This document shows, in pieces, positions 18,542-27,191 of a stretch of DNA of 64,000 nt. The stretch lies in assembly GCA_020633625.1 (NCBI GenBank), contig JACKDJ010000017.1, forward strand, positions 35,095 through 99,094, in the 5' to 3' direction. The notes beneath the pieces were generated by a model that was not told the origin of the DNA, searched no databases, and saw only the letters and a list, made by a program, of their open reading frames with translations. This DNA comes from Myxococcales bacterium (GTDB taxonomy: Bacteria; Myxococcota_A; Bradymonadia; REDH01). Each line of letters begins with the position of its first letter. Position 1 is the first letter of the stretch. A program made the translations under genes and the position numbers.

Positions 18542-19437
18542 GCCATCACCCGCAGCGCGCCGGGGAGCACCTCGAGCTCCCGCAGCCAGAGAGAGACCAC
18601 CTCGCCGTCGACCATCACGTCGATCGCCCCCGCGAGCTCGAACCGGACTCGACGCGCCGTGCGTGCGCTCACCTTTGCATGCTCCGTGTGTGTGCCGGCG
18701 AAGATTTTCGGGAACGTCGCCAGCAGCTCCAGTCGGCCAAGGTCGCCGGCGACGATGACGTCGACGAGCCCGTCGTCGTGCGCGGCTCGCGGCGCCATCA
18801 TCATCTTCCCGCCCGTGAAGCGGCTGTTGTTGAACGACAGAAAGACCACTGGGCGGCTGTCCAACGCTCCGTCGTCGAGCGCAAACGGGATCGGCCGCGG
18901 CGCAAGCCTGGCGACCTCCCACACGACCCCGACCCCGTAGCCGAGCTCGCCGAGCGGCTTTAGCTTTGCGTTGACGGTCGCGCCGACGTCCGCGGTGAAT
19001 CCGACGCTCAGCAGGTTCGTGTAGAAGATGGCGCCGTCGGCGTGCGTCGCCCGAATCACGTCGCACGGCTTCGATCGCCCCGTCCGCAGCGCCCCTAGCG
19101 CCCGCGCAGGGCCGTCGTCGCCAAAGTCGCGCAGGAACGAGTTGCCGGTGCCAAGCGGCAGGTATCCTAGCTCCGGGCGCTCGTCGCCCCCGAGGGCGGC
19201 GGGAAAGAGCCCATTCACAATCTCGTAGGTCGTCCCGTCGCCGCCTACGCTGACGAAGCGCCGTCGGCCATCGCGCCATGCGTTGGCCGCGATCCGCGTC
19301 GCGTCGCCCGGCGCGGAGGTCTCGAGCACCGAGTCGACGACGCCGGCGCCGAGCAGCGGCTCGAGCGCGCCGCGCGCGGCGCGGCCACACCGCCCGCCGC
19401 CGGCCGCGGGGTTCACGATCGCGAGCGCGCCTGTCAT
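18538..19437 (-). CDS. Diacylglycerol kinase-family lipid kinase
   Basis: A 299-residue ATP-dependent lipid kinase. The N-terminus reads ALAIVNPAAGGGRCGR, the first conserved loop, followed by the nucleotide motif SVGGDGTTYEIVNG (about residues 58-72) and LGYLPLGTGNSFLRDFGDDG, all diagnostic of the DAGK catalytic fold. C-terminal strands include FLSFNNSRFTGGKMMMAP and IDVMVDGEV. The phosphorylated lipid may be diacylglycerol or another long-chain alcohol or polyol; bacterial members also include sphingosine-like and undecaprenol-independent kinases. It sits between an acyl ligase and a PlsC-like acyltransferase, with ATGA overlaps on both sides, so kinase and acyltransferase probably act on one substrate series. 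Confidence 0.9.
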   Translation of the reverse strand: MTGALAIVNPAAGGGRCGRAARGALEPLLGAGVVDSVLETSAPGDATRIAANAWRDGRRRFVSVGGDGTTYEIVNGLFPAALGGDERPELGYLPLGTGNSFLRDFGDDGPARALGALRTGRSKPCDVIRATHADGAIFYTNLLSVGFTADVGATVNAKLKPLGELGYGVGVVWEVARLAPRPIPFALDDGALDSRPVVFLSFNNSRFTGGKMMMAPRAAHDDGLVDVIVAGDLGRLELLATFPKIFAGTHTEHAKVSARTARRVRFELAGAIDVMVDGEVVSLWLRELEVLPGALRVMA

Positions 19438-21179
19438 GCGGTCCCCTCTAGGTCGATCGGTGTCAGCTCCGCGCGCGCATGGTCCGCGCGCAGCAGGTCG
19501 GCCAGGATCGGCCGCTTGATCTTCATGGACGCCGTACGCGGCAGCTCGTCATCGACGACCAGTAGTCCGCTGATGCGCTTGAAGTCGGCCAGCCCACGGT
19601 TTCGCCGCGCGAGCTCGGCGCGCACACGCTCGAGCTCGCCGTCGTCGGCGACGCGGACAACCGCGAAGAGCTGCTCGTCGACGAGCGCCTCGCCCGCCGC
19701 CCGCCGCCACACGTAGTCCGTCGCGAACACACACAGCTCGGCGACACCCTCGACGCCGTCGAACGCCGCCTCGATGTCTTCGGGGTAGATGTTCTTGCCG
19801 CCCGCAGTGACGATCATGTTCTTCTTGCGGCCCACCAGGTGCAGGTGCCCGGCGGGGTCGACGTAGCCCACGTCGCCCGTCCGCAGCCAGCCATCGACGA
19901 TGGCGTCTCGCGTCAGGTCCGGCTCCCGAAAGTAGCCGGCCATGACGGTAGGGCTCCGCACCCAGACCTCGCCCGCCCCGTCATCGTCTGCGTCTCGGAT
20001 CTCCAGATCGACGCCGTCGACCGGTCGCCCGACCGTGTCGGCGCGAAACGGCTTCAGGTCGTTGACCGTGAGCACGGTCCCGGCCTCGGTCAGCCCATAG
20101 CCGATGACCACGGGGATGCCGAACCGATAGAAGAACGTGGCGAGCTCGGGATCGACGAAGGCACCACCGGCGAACACGTACCGGAGGTGGCCGCCGAACC
20201 CGGCGTGGATGGGCGCCAGGAGCGTCCGCGACACCGCGTGGCTCGCGCGGCGCAGCGTCAAGGCCTCGTTCAGGCGGGCGAGCCCGCCGACCAGCGCGCG
20301 CCGAGCCGGCGTCGCGTCGTCGAGCTTTTCGTCGATGCGCTCCCGGAACGCGCGCAGCAGCATTGGCACGACGGCCATGTGTGTGATCCGGTACCGCTGC
20401 ATCGTGTAGCGCAGAAACTCCGGCCGCAGCGTGCGCTGGTGCACGACGGTCGCGCCAAACATCAGCGGCATCAAGAAGCCACACATGAAGTCGATGGCGT
20501 GGTTCGTCGGCAGGATCGAGAAGTAGCTGTCGCCGCGCTCCATCGGGAACAGCCGCCCGAGCGACTCGGCTTGCGACAGGTAGTTCCCGTGCGTCAGCAT
20601 GCAGCCCTTCGGGTCGCCGCCGGTGCCCGAAGAGTAGACCACACAGGCGACGTCTTCTCGGCCGCGCACGGCGACCCCACTGCTTCGGGGGGCGTCGGCG
20701 TCGTCGCCGGCCCAAGCAGCTCCGCCGTGGAGGGGAGCGCCAGCGCGCGCGCCGACGACCAGGTACTGGGCGGCGGCGGCGTCGACGAGCGGCGCCAGGT
20801 CGCGCCACAGCGGCTCCTCGATCACGACGACGCGCGGGTCGGCGTGCCGCAGGACAGCGGCCTGCTCCGCCGCCGAGAGCTTGTAGTCGACCGGGACGAG
20901 GGTTGCCCCCGCCCAGAAGGCCCCGATCGCGGTCGTGATCCACCGGGACTGGTTGCTCATGACGATCGCGACGAGCCGCCGCTCCATCGGGGCGTCGGCG
21001 TCGATCCACGCACCGAGCTGGCCGGCCACGCGCTCCGCCTCGTCGCGAATGTCGCGATACGACAGCGACCGCGTCTCGGCGTGTCGGTCGACCTCGACCA
21101 GCGCGGTCGCCGCCGGCGACGTCATCACCGCGTCTCGGAGCGCCTCGCCGAGCGAGTCGATGTGGGCCAGCGGGAGCAT
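19434..21179 (-). CDS. AMP-binding acyl-CoA/acyl-ACP synthetase
   Basis: A 581-residue ANL-superfamily ligase that adenylates a carboxylic acid and transfers it to a thiol. Motifs: VVYSSGTGGDPKGCMLTHGN (P-loop A3, around residue 180), IGYGLTEAGTVLTVN (A5), WLRTGDVGYVDPAGHLHLVG (A7-A8), RKKNMIVTAGGKNIYPEDIE, and the A10 lysine in TASMKIKRPIL. It is the size of a fatty-acid ligase. The acyl-carrier gene lies only 4 bp upstream, which favours loading of that ACP instead of, or as well as, CoA (inference). Its stop overlaps the DGK start. A Ser/Gly pair in the P-loop (SSGTGG) matches fatty acyl-AMP ligases as well as acyl-CoA synthetases, so the thiol acceptor is unresolved. Confidence 0.9.
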   Translation of the reverse strand: MLPLAHIDSLGEALRDAVMTSPAATALVEVDRHAETRSLSYRDIRDEAERVAGQLGAWIDADAPMERRLVAIVMSNQSRWITTAIGAFWAGATLVPVDYKLSAAEQAAVLRHADPRVVVIEEPLWRDLAPLVDAAAAQYLVVGARAGAPLHGGAAWAGDDADAPRSSGVAVRGREDVACVVYSSGTGGDPKGCMLTHGNYLSQAESLGRLFPMERGDSYFSILPTNHAIDFMCGFLMPLMFGATVVHQRTLRPEFLRYTMQRYRITHMAVVPMLLRAFRERIDEKLDDATPARRALVGGLARLNEALTLRRASHAVSRTLLAPIHAGFGGHLRYVFAGGAFVDPELATFFYRFGIPVVIGYGLTEAGTVLTVNDLKPFRADTVGRPVDGVDLEIRDADDDGAGEVWVRSPTVMAGYFREPDLTRDAIVDGWLRTGDVGYVDPAGHLHLVGRKKNMIVTAGGKNIYPEDIEAAFDGVEGVAELCVFATDYVWRRAAGEALVDEQLFAVVRVADDGELERVRAELARRNRGLADFKRISGLLVVDDELPRTASMKIKRPILADLLRADHARAELTPIDLEGTA

Positions 21180-21183
21180 CGGA

Positions 21184-21432
21184 TCAGCGCCGCTCGTCGA
21201 TCTTGGCGGCGAGCGCCCGAAAGGTCGTCACGCCGCGGAGCTCGTAGTCGGGGATCTGGACGTCGAACTCGAGCTCGACCTCGGACAGGAGCTCGAGCGC
21301 CTTGAGCGAGTCGATGCCGAGGGCCTCGAACATGTCGGCGTCGGCGGTGAGTCCGGTGGCAGAGACAGAGAAGGTCGCGGCGGCCAGCTCGATCAGGCGT
21401 TGCTCGGTTGCGGTCATGGTCGGCTCGGTCAA
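21184..21432 (-). CDS. Acyl carrier protein
   Basis: A small acidic carrier. The phosphopantetheine serine is in LGIDSLKALELL (DSL motif). Two starts are possible. TTG at 21432 gives 82 residues and a TTGA overlap with the crotonase stop, the same 4-nt coupling seen at most other junctions of this operon; ATG at 21417 gives 77 residues, beginning MTATEQRLIEL, and leaves an 11-nt gap. Neither has a clear Shine-Dalgarno. I kept the TTG because of the pattern, with ATG as a live alternative. The protein lies directly between a crotonase and the AMP-binding ligase, so it is a dedicated carrier for this lipid pathway and not the house-keeping fatty-acid ACP. Confidence 0.87.
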   Translation of the reverse strand: MTEPTMTATEQRLIELAAATFSVSATGLTADADMFEALGIDSLKALELLSEVELEFDVQIPDYELRGVTTFRALAAKIDERR

Positions 21433-22217
21433 CGGGTGGCGAGGTAGGGGCGCACGTCTGTCGACGCGCAGAATGTGGCGAGCGCCTGCGCGACGACGGG
21501 GCGCTCGAACAGGCGTAGGAACAGCTCACGCTCGGCGCGCAGCTCGTCCTCGAGCGCCGGCTTCGCGAACGCCTTCGCGGCCGCGACGGTCTCCGGGTCG
21601 TGGAGCGCGGCCTGACGAGCCGTCGCGACCGCCACCTCGAGCCCGCGCCCGGGCGGGACCATCTGGGCCACGAGGCCGACCTCGAGCGCCCGCTTCGCGT
21701 TCAGAGACCGGCCGGTCAGCAACAGGTCGCGCACGACCGCGCCACCGACGTCACGCCGCAGCCGCGGGACACCGCCGAAGCCGGGGACGAGCCCGAGGCG
21801 GAGCTCCGGGAACGCGAACCGCGCGCTGCGCTCGGCGATCCGAACGTCGCACACGAGCGCGAGCTCGAGCCCGCCACCGAAGCAGACGCCGTGGATGGCA
21901 GCGACTGTCGTGATCGGCAGCCCGTCCAGCCGCGACATCAGCGCGTGGATCCGCTCGATGAACCCGCGCAGGTCACCCCGCCACTCGTCGGCGCCGCGTC
22001 CCTCGATGTGTGCATACAGCGCCCTCAGATCGGCGCCAGCCGAGAACCCGCCGCGCTGGCCGCTCGCGATCACGAGGGCACGGACGCCGGGGGCGGCCTG
22101 AACGCGGTCGAGCGCGGCCTCGAGCGCCTGGAGCATGGGGAGCCCGATCTCGTTGCAGGGCGGCGCCTGCAGCGTCAGCGTGGCGACGCCGTCGTCGGTG
22201 AGCTGCAGGTCGATCAT
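21429..22217 (-). CDS. Enoyl-CoA hydratase/isomerase (crotonase family)
   Basis: A 262-residue crotonase. The oxyanion-hole/active-site regions are GGFSAGADLRALYAHIEG and VCFGGGLELALVCDVRIAE, then FAFPELRLGLVPGFGG. Both glutamates used by hydratases (Glu in GGGLEL and Glu in FPEL) are kept, so hydration/dehydration is plausible rather than pure isomerase or dehalogenase chemistry. The ATG at 22217 overlaps the pyruvyl-transferase stop. In the pathway it could make or remove a double bond on the ACP- or CoA-bound chain before reduction. Confidence 0.9.
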   Translation of the reverse strand: MIDLQLTDDGVATLTLQAPPCNEIGLPMLQALEAALDRVQAAPGVRALVIASGQRGGFSAGADLRALYAHIEGRGADEWRGDLRGFIERIHALMSRLDGLPITTVAAIHGVCFGGGLELALVCDVRIAERSARFAFPELRLGLVPGFGGVPRLRRDVGGAVVRDLLLTGRSLNAKRALEVGLVAQMVPPGRGLEVAVATARQAALHDPETVAAAKAFAKPALEDELRAERELFLRLFERPVVAQALATFCASTDVRPYLATR

Positions 22218-23662
22218 GCGTAGCGCTCCAAGGTCTGCTGCAGCTCGCGGCCCATCGAGGGCAGGTGCGCGAGCGGGCTCGGGCCGAGGTCGGGGCGCGG
22301 AAGGTCCGGGTAGACGCGACAGGCCTCGTCCATGAAGTCGATCCCCATCTGTCCCATCAGCTCTAGCTGCCGGGGGAGCGCGCGCGCAATCCCGGCCCGG
22401 ACGGCATCGCCGTCGTCCCACAGCCGGCGGAGGATCGGGAGCAGCCGCTCGCCGAGCGCCGGGTCGTCGACCTCGAGGTACAGGTCCTCGTGTCCGCGGT
22501 CGTGCATCAGGTTCCGAATCCGCTCGTCCATCGTGACGCCGGCAGAGGGCACCGTCGCGGGCATCGACGTCACGATCGCGTGGTAGCGCGAGCTGACCAG
22601 CGCGCGGCAACGGCGCAGTGCGGAGACGAGCTCGTACATCGACGCGTCGGCGCTGTCGATCACTCCAGCGGGCGCGGACAGACGCGGCGCGAGCGCGTCG
22701 CATGCCCTGCGGTCGAGCGTCTCCATGCCGATCAACACGACCCAGCACCGCCGCTCACTCGCAAACGCGTTCACCGCCTCGGCGAGCCCGTCGAGGTACG
22801 TGTCGAGCGCGCGCTGTTTGTCGGCGTCCCAGCTGTGAAAGTAGAACGCCTTGTAGCGCTCGTCGGCGTGCTCGCCGGCCAGCGCGTAGGCGGCCGTCTT
22901 GGCTAGGTCCGGGCGCACGGGCCACCAGAACGGGTTGATCGGACAGACGGCGAGGACCGGCGTCTCGCCGTCCCACCCCGCCGCGCGCAGCAGCGCCTCG
23001 CCGGCCGCCGCGGGCGCGGGCTCGAAGGTCCACGCCGTGTCTGTGCCGAGGGTCGTGCGAACGCCGAGCCGCTCGAGCACTCCGCGCGACGGCTCGTTGC
23101 GGCACATCACGAGCGAGTGCCGGCACGAGCGCTCGACGAAGCGCTGCAGGTCCGGCGTCATCTGGCCCGCCTCGGCGCCGAACCCCACGCTCAGCTTGCC
23201 CTCGGCGTTGGCCATGCCCAGCGCACCGGCCATGAACGTCGTCAGCGCGCTCGAGAACTTCGACTTGAACATCGAGCCCTCGCACGCGACCACGCCGTGG
23301 TGACGTGGACACTGTTCGAGCAAGACCTTCGGGAAGGCCGGCGGCATGTAGGTCTGCCGGCAGCGCCGAAAGTAGCCGGCAGACCTCGCCAGGTCGTTGG
23401 TGAGCACGTTCAGCTCGACGTTGTCTTCGCCGAGGACGACGCGGAGCTGGCGGATCATCTCTTCGACGCGGACGTCTGCTCCGGTGTTTCGCGTGCCAAC
23501 ATAGCCGGCGAGCAGCAGCGAGAGCGGCCGACCCGGGCGCCACACCTCGACGTCGGCGCCAACCGCGTACCGCGTCGCCGTCGCCTGGATAACGGCGTCG
23601 GTCGCGAGCATCAGCGCCCGATCGGGGTCGAGCGCGTCGCGGACGCGGTCCCAGAGGCTCAC
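22214..23662 (-). CDS. Polysaccharide pyruvyl transferase-family protein
   Basis: A 482-residue GT-B-like enzyme. The N-terminal motif LLAGYVGTRNTGADVRVEEM matches the family opening G-x2-N-x-GD-x-h, and the C-terminal motif ALVSSRYHAIVTSM matches S-x-R-x-H-x2-I. Members transfer pyruvate from PEP to sugars or polyol phosphates as a ketal, though some relatives act on other donors. The start is GTG at 23662, in a GTGA overlap with the upstream stop and with a clear GGAGG 5 nt before it. Its presence in a lipid operon is unexpected; the extra acidic ketal could decorate a lipid headgroup (inference). The protein has a roughly 45-residue N-terminal extension before the family domain. Confidence 0.82.
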   Translation of the reverse strand: MSLWDRVRDALDPDRALMLATDAVIQATATRYAVGADVEVWRPGRPLSLLLAGYVGTRNTGADVRVEEMIRQLRVVLGEDNVELNVLTNDLARSAGYFRRCRQTYMPPAFPKVLLEQCPRHHGVVACEGSMFKSKFSSALTTFMAGALGMANAEGKLSVGFGAEAGQMTPDLQRFVERSCRHSLVMCRNEPSRGVLERLGVRTTLGTDTAWTFEPAPAAAGEALLRAAGWDGETPVLAVCPINPFWWPVRPDLAKTAAYALAGEHADERYKAFYFHSWDADKQRALDTYLDGLAEAVNAFASERRCWVVLIGMETLDRRACDALAPRLSAPAGVIDSADASMYELVSALRRCRALVSSRYHAIVTSMPATVPSAGVTMDERIRNLMHDRGHEDLYLEVDDPALGERLLPILRRLWDDGDAVRAGIARALPRQLELMGQMGIDFMDEACRVYPDLPRPDLGPSPLAHLPSMGRELQQTLERYA

Positions 23663-24801
23663 GCCGACCTCCGTGGCACGCCCTCGGGCCACGGGCGGTG
23701 CGGGTACTTGAACCCCGTCTCGGACGCGAACCGGAACAGCGGATATGCATACGAAGAGAACGGCGCGGGCGCCTCGCCCATCGCCTCGACGACGCGCGAG
23801 TTGTCGAACACGGTGTCGTAGGTCAGGTACGGCAAGAAGACCTTGAACAGCGACGCCGGCAGCGCCACGGGCGAACCCTTCGGCGCGTTCGACAGGCTCT
23901 CGATCACGCGCTCGAACGGGGCCTGAAGCCGCGGAGCAAACAGCGGCGGCCGGCGCCGGTGGCCCGCCTGCATCATCGCGTCGACGATCGTCCGGTACGT
24001 CTCCGACGCGGCGCCGGCGCTCAGGTTGTAGCTCGTGTGTGCCGGTCGGTCGGCCATGTGCAGCTTCACGATCGCCGCGCCGACGTAGTTCGCCGGCACG
24101 ATGTCCATGCGCCAGCCGGAGTCGAGCGGCAGCACCGGCATGTTCGCCAACGTCACGAACGCGCGCACCATGTCGAACTGCGTCGTCTCGGCGAACCGGC
24201 TGTCGCCGAGCACCGTCGACGGGCGAAAGACGAGGGAAGAGACGTCGGGGAGCAGCTCTTCGAGCATGTGCTCGCAGAACTTCTTGGTCCGCGCATACGG
24301 GTCGTAGTCGCTGCGATCCCAGTCGACGATCCCCGCCTCGTCGACGAGCTCGTGAGCGCGCGTCCCGGCCACGGCGACCGTCGACACGTCGCTGAAGCGG
24401 CGCAGCCCCGCGCCGTCTGCAGCGGCGCGCGCGAGCCGCAGCACCGACAGCGTTCCGCGCAGGTTCACGTTGAAGCACGCTTTGGCGCTCTTTCGGTTCA
24501 GCGACGCCGCGACGTGCACGACCGACGTGATCCGCTTCGCCGTGTCGTGCCACACGTCCTCGTCAATTCCGAGGTCGCGCTCGACGAGGTCGCCGATGAC
24601 GATCTCGACGCGGTCTCGGGTCAGAGACAAGAACTCGTCGAACGGCATGTGGAGCTGAAGCGAGGCCCACAGGCGCTCCTCGGCGTGCGCCACGTCGCGC
24701 GCCCGAACCAACACACACAGCCGCTCGCTCGGGTGCCCGCGCAGCAGGCCCGCGACCACGTACGAGCCGATGTACCCGGTCGCGCCGGTAACGAAGATCA
24801 T
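23659..24801 (-). CDS. NAD(P)-dependent reductase, NAD-binding_4/thioester-reductase type
   Basis: A 380-residue extended short-chain dehydrogenase. It opens with the Rossmann motif MIFVTGATGYIGSYVV, has a VHVAAS segment (substrate-side loop), the catalytic Tyr-x3-Lys in DPYARTKKFCEHML, and FRPSTVLGDSRFAETTQF, features shared by thioester-reductase and male-sterility type enzymes. A start GTGA/ATGA chain on both sides couples it to its neighbours. It is distinct from, and only distantly similar to, the fatty acyl-CoA reductase immediately upstream; one may release aldehyde or alcohol from the ACP and the other work on a different chain or on a sugar. Substrate uncertain. Confidence 0.85.
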   Translation of the reverse strand: MIFVTGATGYIGSYVVAGLLRGHPSERLCVLVRARDVAHAEERLWASLQLHMPFDEFLSLTRDRVEIVIGDLVERDLGIDEDVWHDTAKRITSVVHVAASLNRKSAKACFNVNLRGTLSVLRLARAAADGAGLRRFSDVSTVAVAGTRAHELVDEAGIVDWDRSDYDPYARTKKFCEHMLEELLPDVSSLVFRPSTVLGDSRFAETTQFDMVRAFVTLANMPVLPLDSGWRMDIVPANYVGAAIVKLHMADRPAHTSYNLSAGAASETYRTIVDAMMQAGHRRRPPLFAPRLQAPFERVIESLSNAPKGSPVALPASLFKVFLPYLTYDTVFDNSRVVEAMGEAPAPFSSYAYPLFRFASETGFKYPHRPWPEGVPRRSA

Positions 24802-26468
24802 GCGCCAACCCTCTGTGCCGCTTGCGAAGCCGCCTCGTCTGCTCCGAGCTGAACCGGCCGCGGAGGGTCCAGCGTCGGCGCCTCGTCGCCGTCGATCAGC
24901 GGGAAGCACCACCGCCGCATTCCGGGAAGGTGCACCTCGAGCCAGTAGCGCCGCCAGTCGATGGACTCCGGTCGCCACGCCAGCTCCGCTTCCTCGACGT
25001 CGTGCGACGACAGCGCGTCGGCGATGAACGACTGGCGCAGGTCGCGCGTGAACGGAACGAACGCGTCGACCATCAGCGCGACGCGGCGCAGCGAGCGCCG
25101 CGTGCGATCCAGCTCGAGCGCGCGCTTCTTCGCCGACCGCTTCCACTCGTCGGGCGAGCGCTCGGGGAGGGCGCGCAGCGCGTCGGCGGTCCGCGCGAGC
25201 AGCGCGTCGACGCTGTCGACAGAGAGCGGGTGTGTGTCGTCGAACAGCGTCGTGTCGGCTCGGGACCGAACGAAGCGGTCGACGAAGCTCTCGCCGTGCT
25301 CGCGAAGCCACGCCCGCTGGCCGAGCACGGTCAGCTCGTTCGCGCGCCCGAGCGTCAGGCGGTTCCGCTCCGACGAGGCGGCCTGGTAGACGGGGCGATG
25401 CTCGCCACGAATGACGGCCGCCGCGGCGACCAGCAGACCAAACACGACGTGGTCGACGGGCACGACGTCGAACGGGTTCTGGGGGCGTCCGGGGAGCGCC
25501 TTGAACCACGTCCCGATCAGGTAGGCGAGGGGGCCGCAGGTGTTGAACCCCTCGTTCCAGCCGGGGAACGGGAACGACGCGGCGCTCTCGACGACGGCCG
25601 GACGAAACACGGCCGTCGGGACGTCGGCGAAGCGCGCGCGCAGCAGGGCCTCGCCGATCCCCTTCGAGTATGTGTATGTGTTGGGCCAGCCGCGCTCGTC
25701 GGCGCGACGCACGCCGAGCTGCTTCCAGTCGTCGGTGATGCGCGACTCCTTCGCGCGCGCCGCCGCGCGGGCCACGGCGGCCTCGTCGTCGGCCTGACCG
25801 CGCGCGTGCCGCTGCAGGCGAGCCGCGTCGACGAGCTCTCGGTCGAGCTCTGCGCTGCGATGGAACGCCGCGAGCTCTGCCATCGCCCGCTCGAGGTCGG
25901 CGAGCTCGCCTTCGGCGTCGAGCGCCGCGCCGTTTGGAAGCCGCTCGTGCGGGGCCTCGGCGATGCGTCCGTCGCGGCGCCCGGCGACGAAGCACGTAGA
26001 GACGTGGAGGAGTCGCGCGCCGAGCTCGCGGGCGAGCGCGGCGGCGTTCAGCGGTCCCGCGATGTTGCTCTCCACGGCGAGCCGCACGTCGGGCTCGAAG
26101 TCGACGAGCGCCGCGCAGTTCAGGACGAGCGCGACCCGCCCGCGGAGCGCGGCGACGTCGCAGGGGTCGAGCCCCAGCAGCGGCCGGCCCAGGTCGCCGT
26201 CATGCACGAAGACGCGGTCGCGCAGCCACGCGCCGAGGCCATCGCCGTGCTGCTCGTGAAGCGGAAGGAACGCCGGTGACGTCGCGACGAGCTGCTCGAG
26301 GCGCGCGAGCGGACTGGCGCCGCCCTTCGCGCGTAGCACGAGGTGGATGGCGCCGATCTGCGGCGGCTTGGTGAGGAGGGCGACGAGGACGACCTTGCCG
26401 ACGAAGCCGGTCGCTCCCGTCAGGACCACCTCGCGGCCCGCGAGGGTCTCGGCGACAGAGAAGCTCAC
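24798..26468 (-). CDS. Fatty acyl-CoA reductase (male-sterility NAD-binding domain)
   Basis: A 556-residue FAR-type enzyme that reduces fatty acyl thioesters to aldehyde or primary alcohol with NAD(P)H. N-terminal Rossmann fold: REVVLTGATGFVGKVVLVAL, then IHLVLRAKGG, LLHVSTCFVAGRRDG, the active-site Tyr-x3-Lys in NTYTYSKGIGEALL, and the family-typical FRPAVVESAASFPFPGWNEG. The roughly 200-residue C-terminus corresponds to the sterile domain. Start is GTG at 26468 in a GTGA overlap with the HAD-like gene. Two adjacent FAR-like reductases with a ligase and an ACP indicate reduced long-chain products such as fatty alcohols, ethers or wax-type lipids (inference). Confidence 0.9.
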   Translation of the reverse strand: MSFSVAETLAGREVVLTGATGFVGKVVLVALLTKPPQIGAIHLVLRAKGGASPLARLEQLVATSPAFLPLHEQHGDGLGAWLRDRVFVHDGDLGRPLLGLDPCDVAALRGRVALVLNCAALVDFEPDVRLAVESNIAGPLNAAALARELGARLLHVSTCFVAGRRDGRIAEAPHERLPNGAALDAEGELADLERAMAELAAFHRSAELDRELVDAARLQRHARGQADDEAAVARAAARAKESRITDDWKQLGVRRADERGWPNTYTYSKGIGEALLRARFADVPTAVFRPAVVESAASFPFPGWNEGFNTCGPLAYLIGTWFKALPGRPQNPFDVVPVDHVVFGLLVAAAAVIRGEHRPVYQAASSERNRLTLGRANELTVLGQRAWLREHGESFVDRFVRSRADTTLFDDTHPLSVDSVDALLARTADALRALPERSPDEWKRSAKKRALELDRTRRSLRRVALMVDAFVPFTRDLRQSFIADALSSHDVEEAELAWRPESIDWRRYWLEVHLPGMRRWCFPLIDGDEAPTLDPPRPVQLGADEAASQAAQRVGA

Positions 26469-27136
26469 GCCGGATAGTCCAGCAGCGCCCAGCCGGCGTC
26501 GGTCGCCGCGCGCCGGAGCGTGTAGTCGGCGTTGACCGCGCAGGGCTTCCCGACGGCGGCGAGCAGCAGCAGGTCGGGGCCGTGGCTGCCGTACGCGACA
26601 GACCGGCTCAGGTCGATGTCTTCGCGGGCGGCGAGCTCTTGCAGCCAGCGCGCGCCGCCGTGCCCACCGACCACCGGCTCGACGAGCCGCCCGGTCGCCT
26701 CGCCGTCGCGAACCTCGAGGCGGTTGCAGACGACGGTGTCGACGCGCCGGATGTGTGCGGCCAGCGGCTCGACGATGCGGTCGACGCTGTCAGAGAGCAA
26801 GACGACGCGGTGGCCGTCGCGCCGCGCCTTCTGAACGAGCTCGACGCCGGACTGCAGGATCGAGGGCTCGACGTGCAGGCGATAGAACTCGTCGGCGAGG
26901 ACGTGCAGGCGGTCGTCGGACATCCCGCGCAGGGCGGCCCAGGTGACGCGGTTGGCGAGCGCACGGTCGTTCTGGCCGAGGAGCGCGAAGAGGGGTGCGG
27001 CGACGGCGACGTGGCCGACGCGCAGCGCGCGCTCGCGCAGCCCCTGCCCGTTGGCGGCCATGTAGGCCGCGGCGGCGAGGGCGCCGCGCCTGACGAGGGT
27101 GCCTTCGACTCTGAAGATGGCGACTGTGTTCGGCAT
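26465..27136 (-). CDS. HAD-IB-like protein with degenerate catalytic motif, head of the lipid operon
   Basis: A 223-residue member of the phosphoserine-phosphatase-like HAD branch. The fold is clear: motif I region AIFRVEGTL (residues 6-14), motif II VVLLSDSVD, and motif IV region AYGSHGPDLLLLAAVGKPCA. The catalytic residues are not normal: motif I should be DxDGT, but the nucleophile Asp is Arg9 and the second Asp is Glu11, and the first Asp of motif IV is missing. The protein is therefore probably not a phosphatase; a scaffold or binding role is inferred. I start it at MPNTV (27136). The ATG at 27187 would leave only 4 nt between the start codon and the operator palindrome. HAD-IB and FAR proteins often co-occur, sometimes fused. 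Confidence 0.8.
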   Translation of the reverse strand: MPNTVAIFRVEGTLVRRGALAAAAYMAANGQGLRERALRVGHVAVAAPLFALLGQNDRALANRVTWAALRGMSDDRLHVLADEFYRLHVEPSILQSGVELVQKARRDGHRVVLLSDSVDRIVEPLAAHIRRVDTVVCNRLEVRDGEATGRLVEPVVGGHGGARWLQELAAREDIDLSRSVAYGSHGPDLLLLAAVGKPCAVNADYTLRRAATDAGWALLDYPA

Positions 27137-27191
27137 GGTCTGGCGCGCGCTCGTGGGTGCAGTCCGCAGCATGACGCGAGGCGTCAACTAC

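Noticed and set aside
21184..21417. ACP start at the ATG (21417) as the only start
   Set aside because: Not rejected outright: it leaves an 11-nt gap whereas the TTG at 21432 keeps the 4-nt overlap seen at neighbouring junctions; kept as an alternative.
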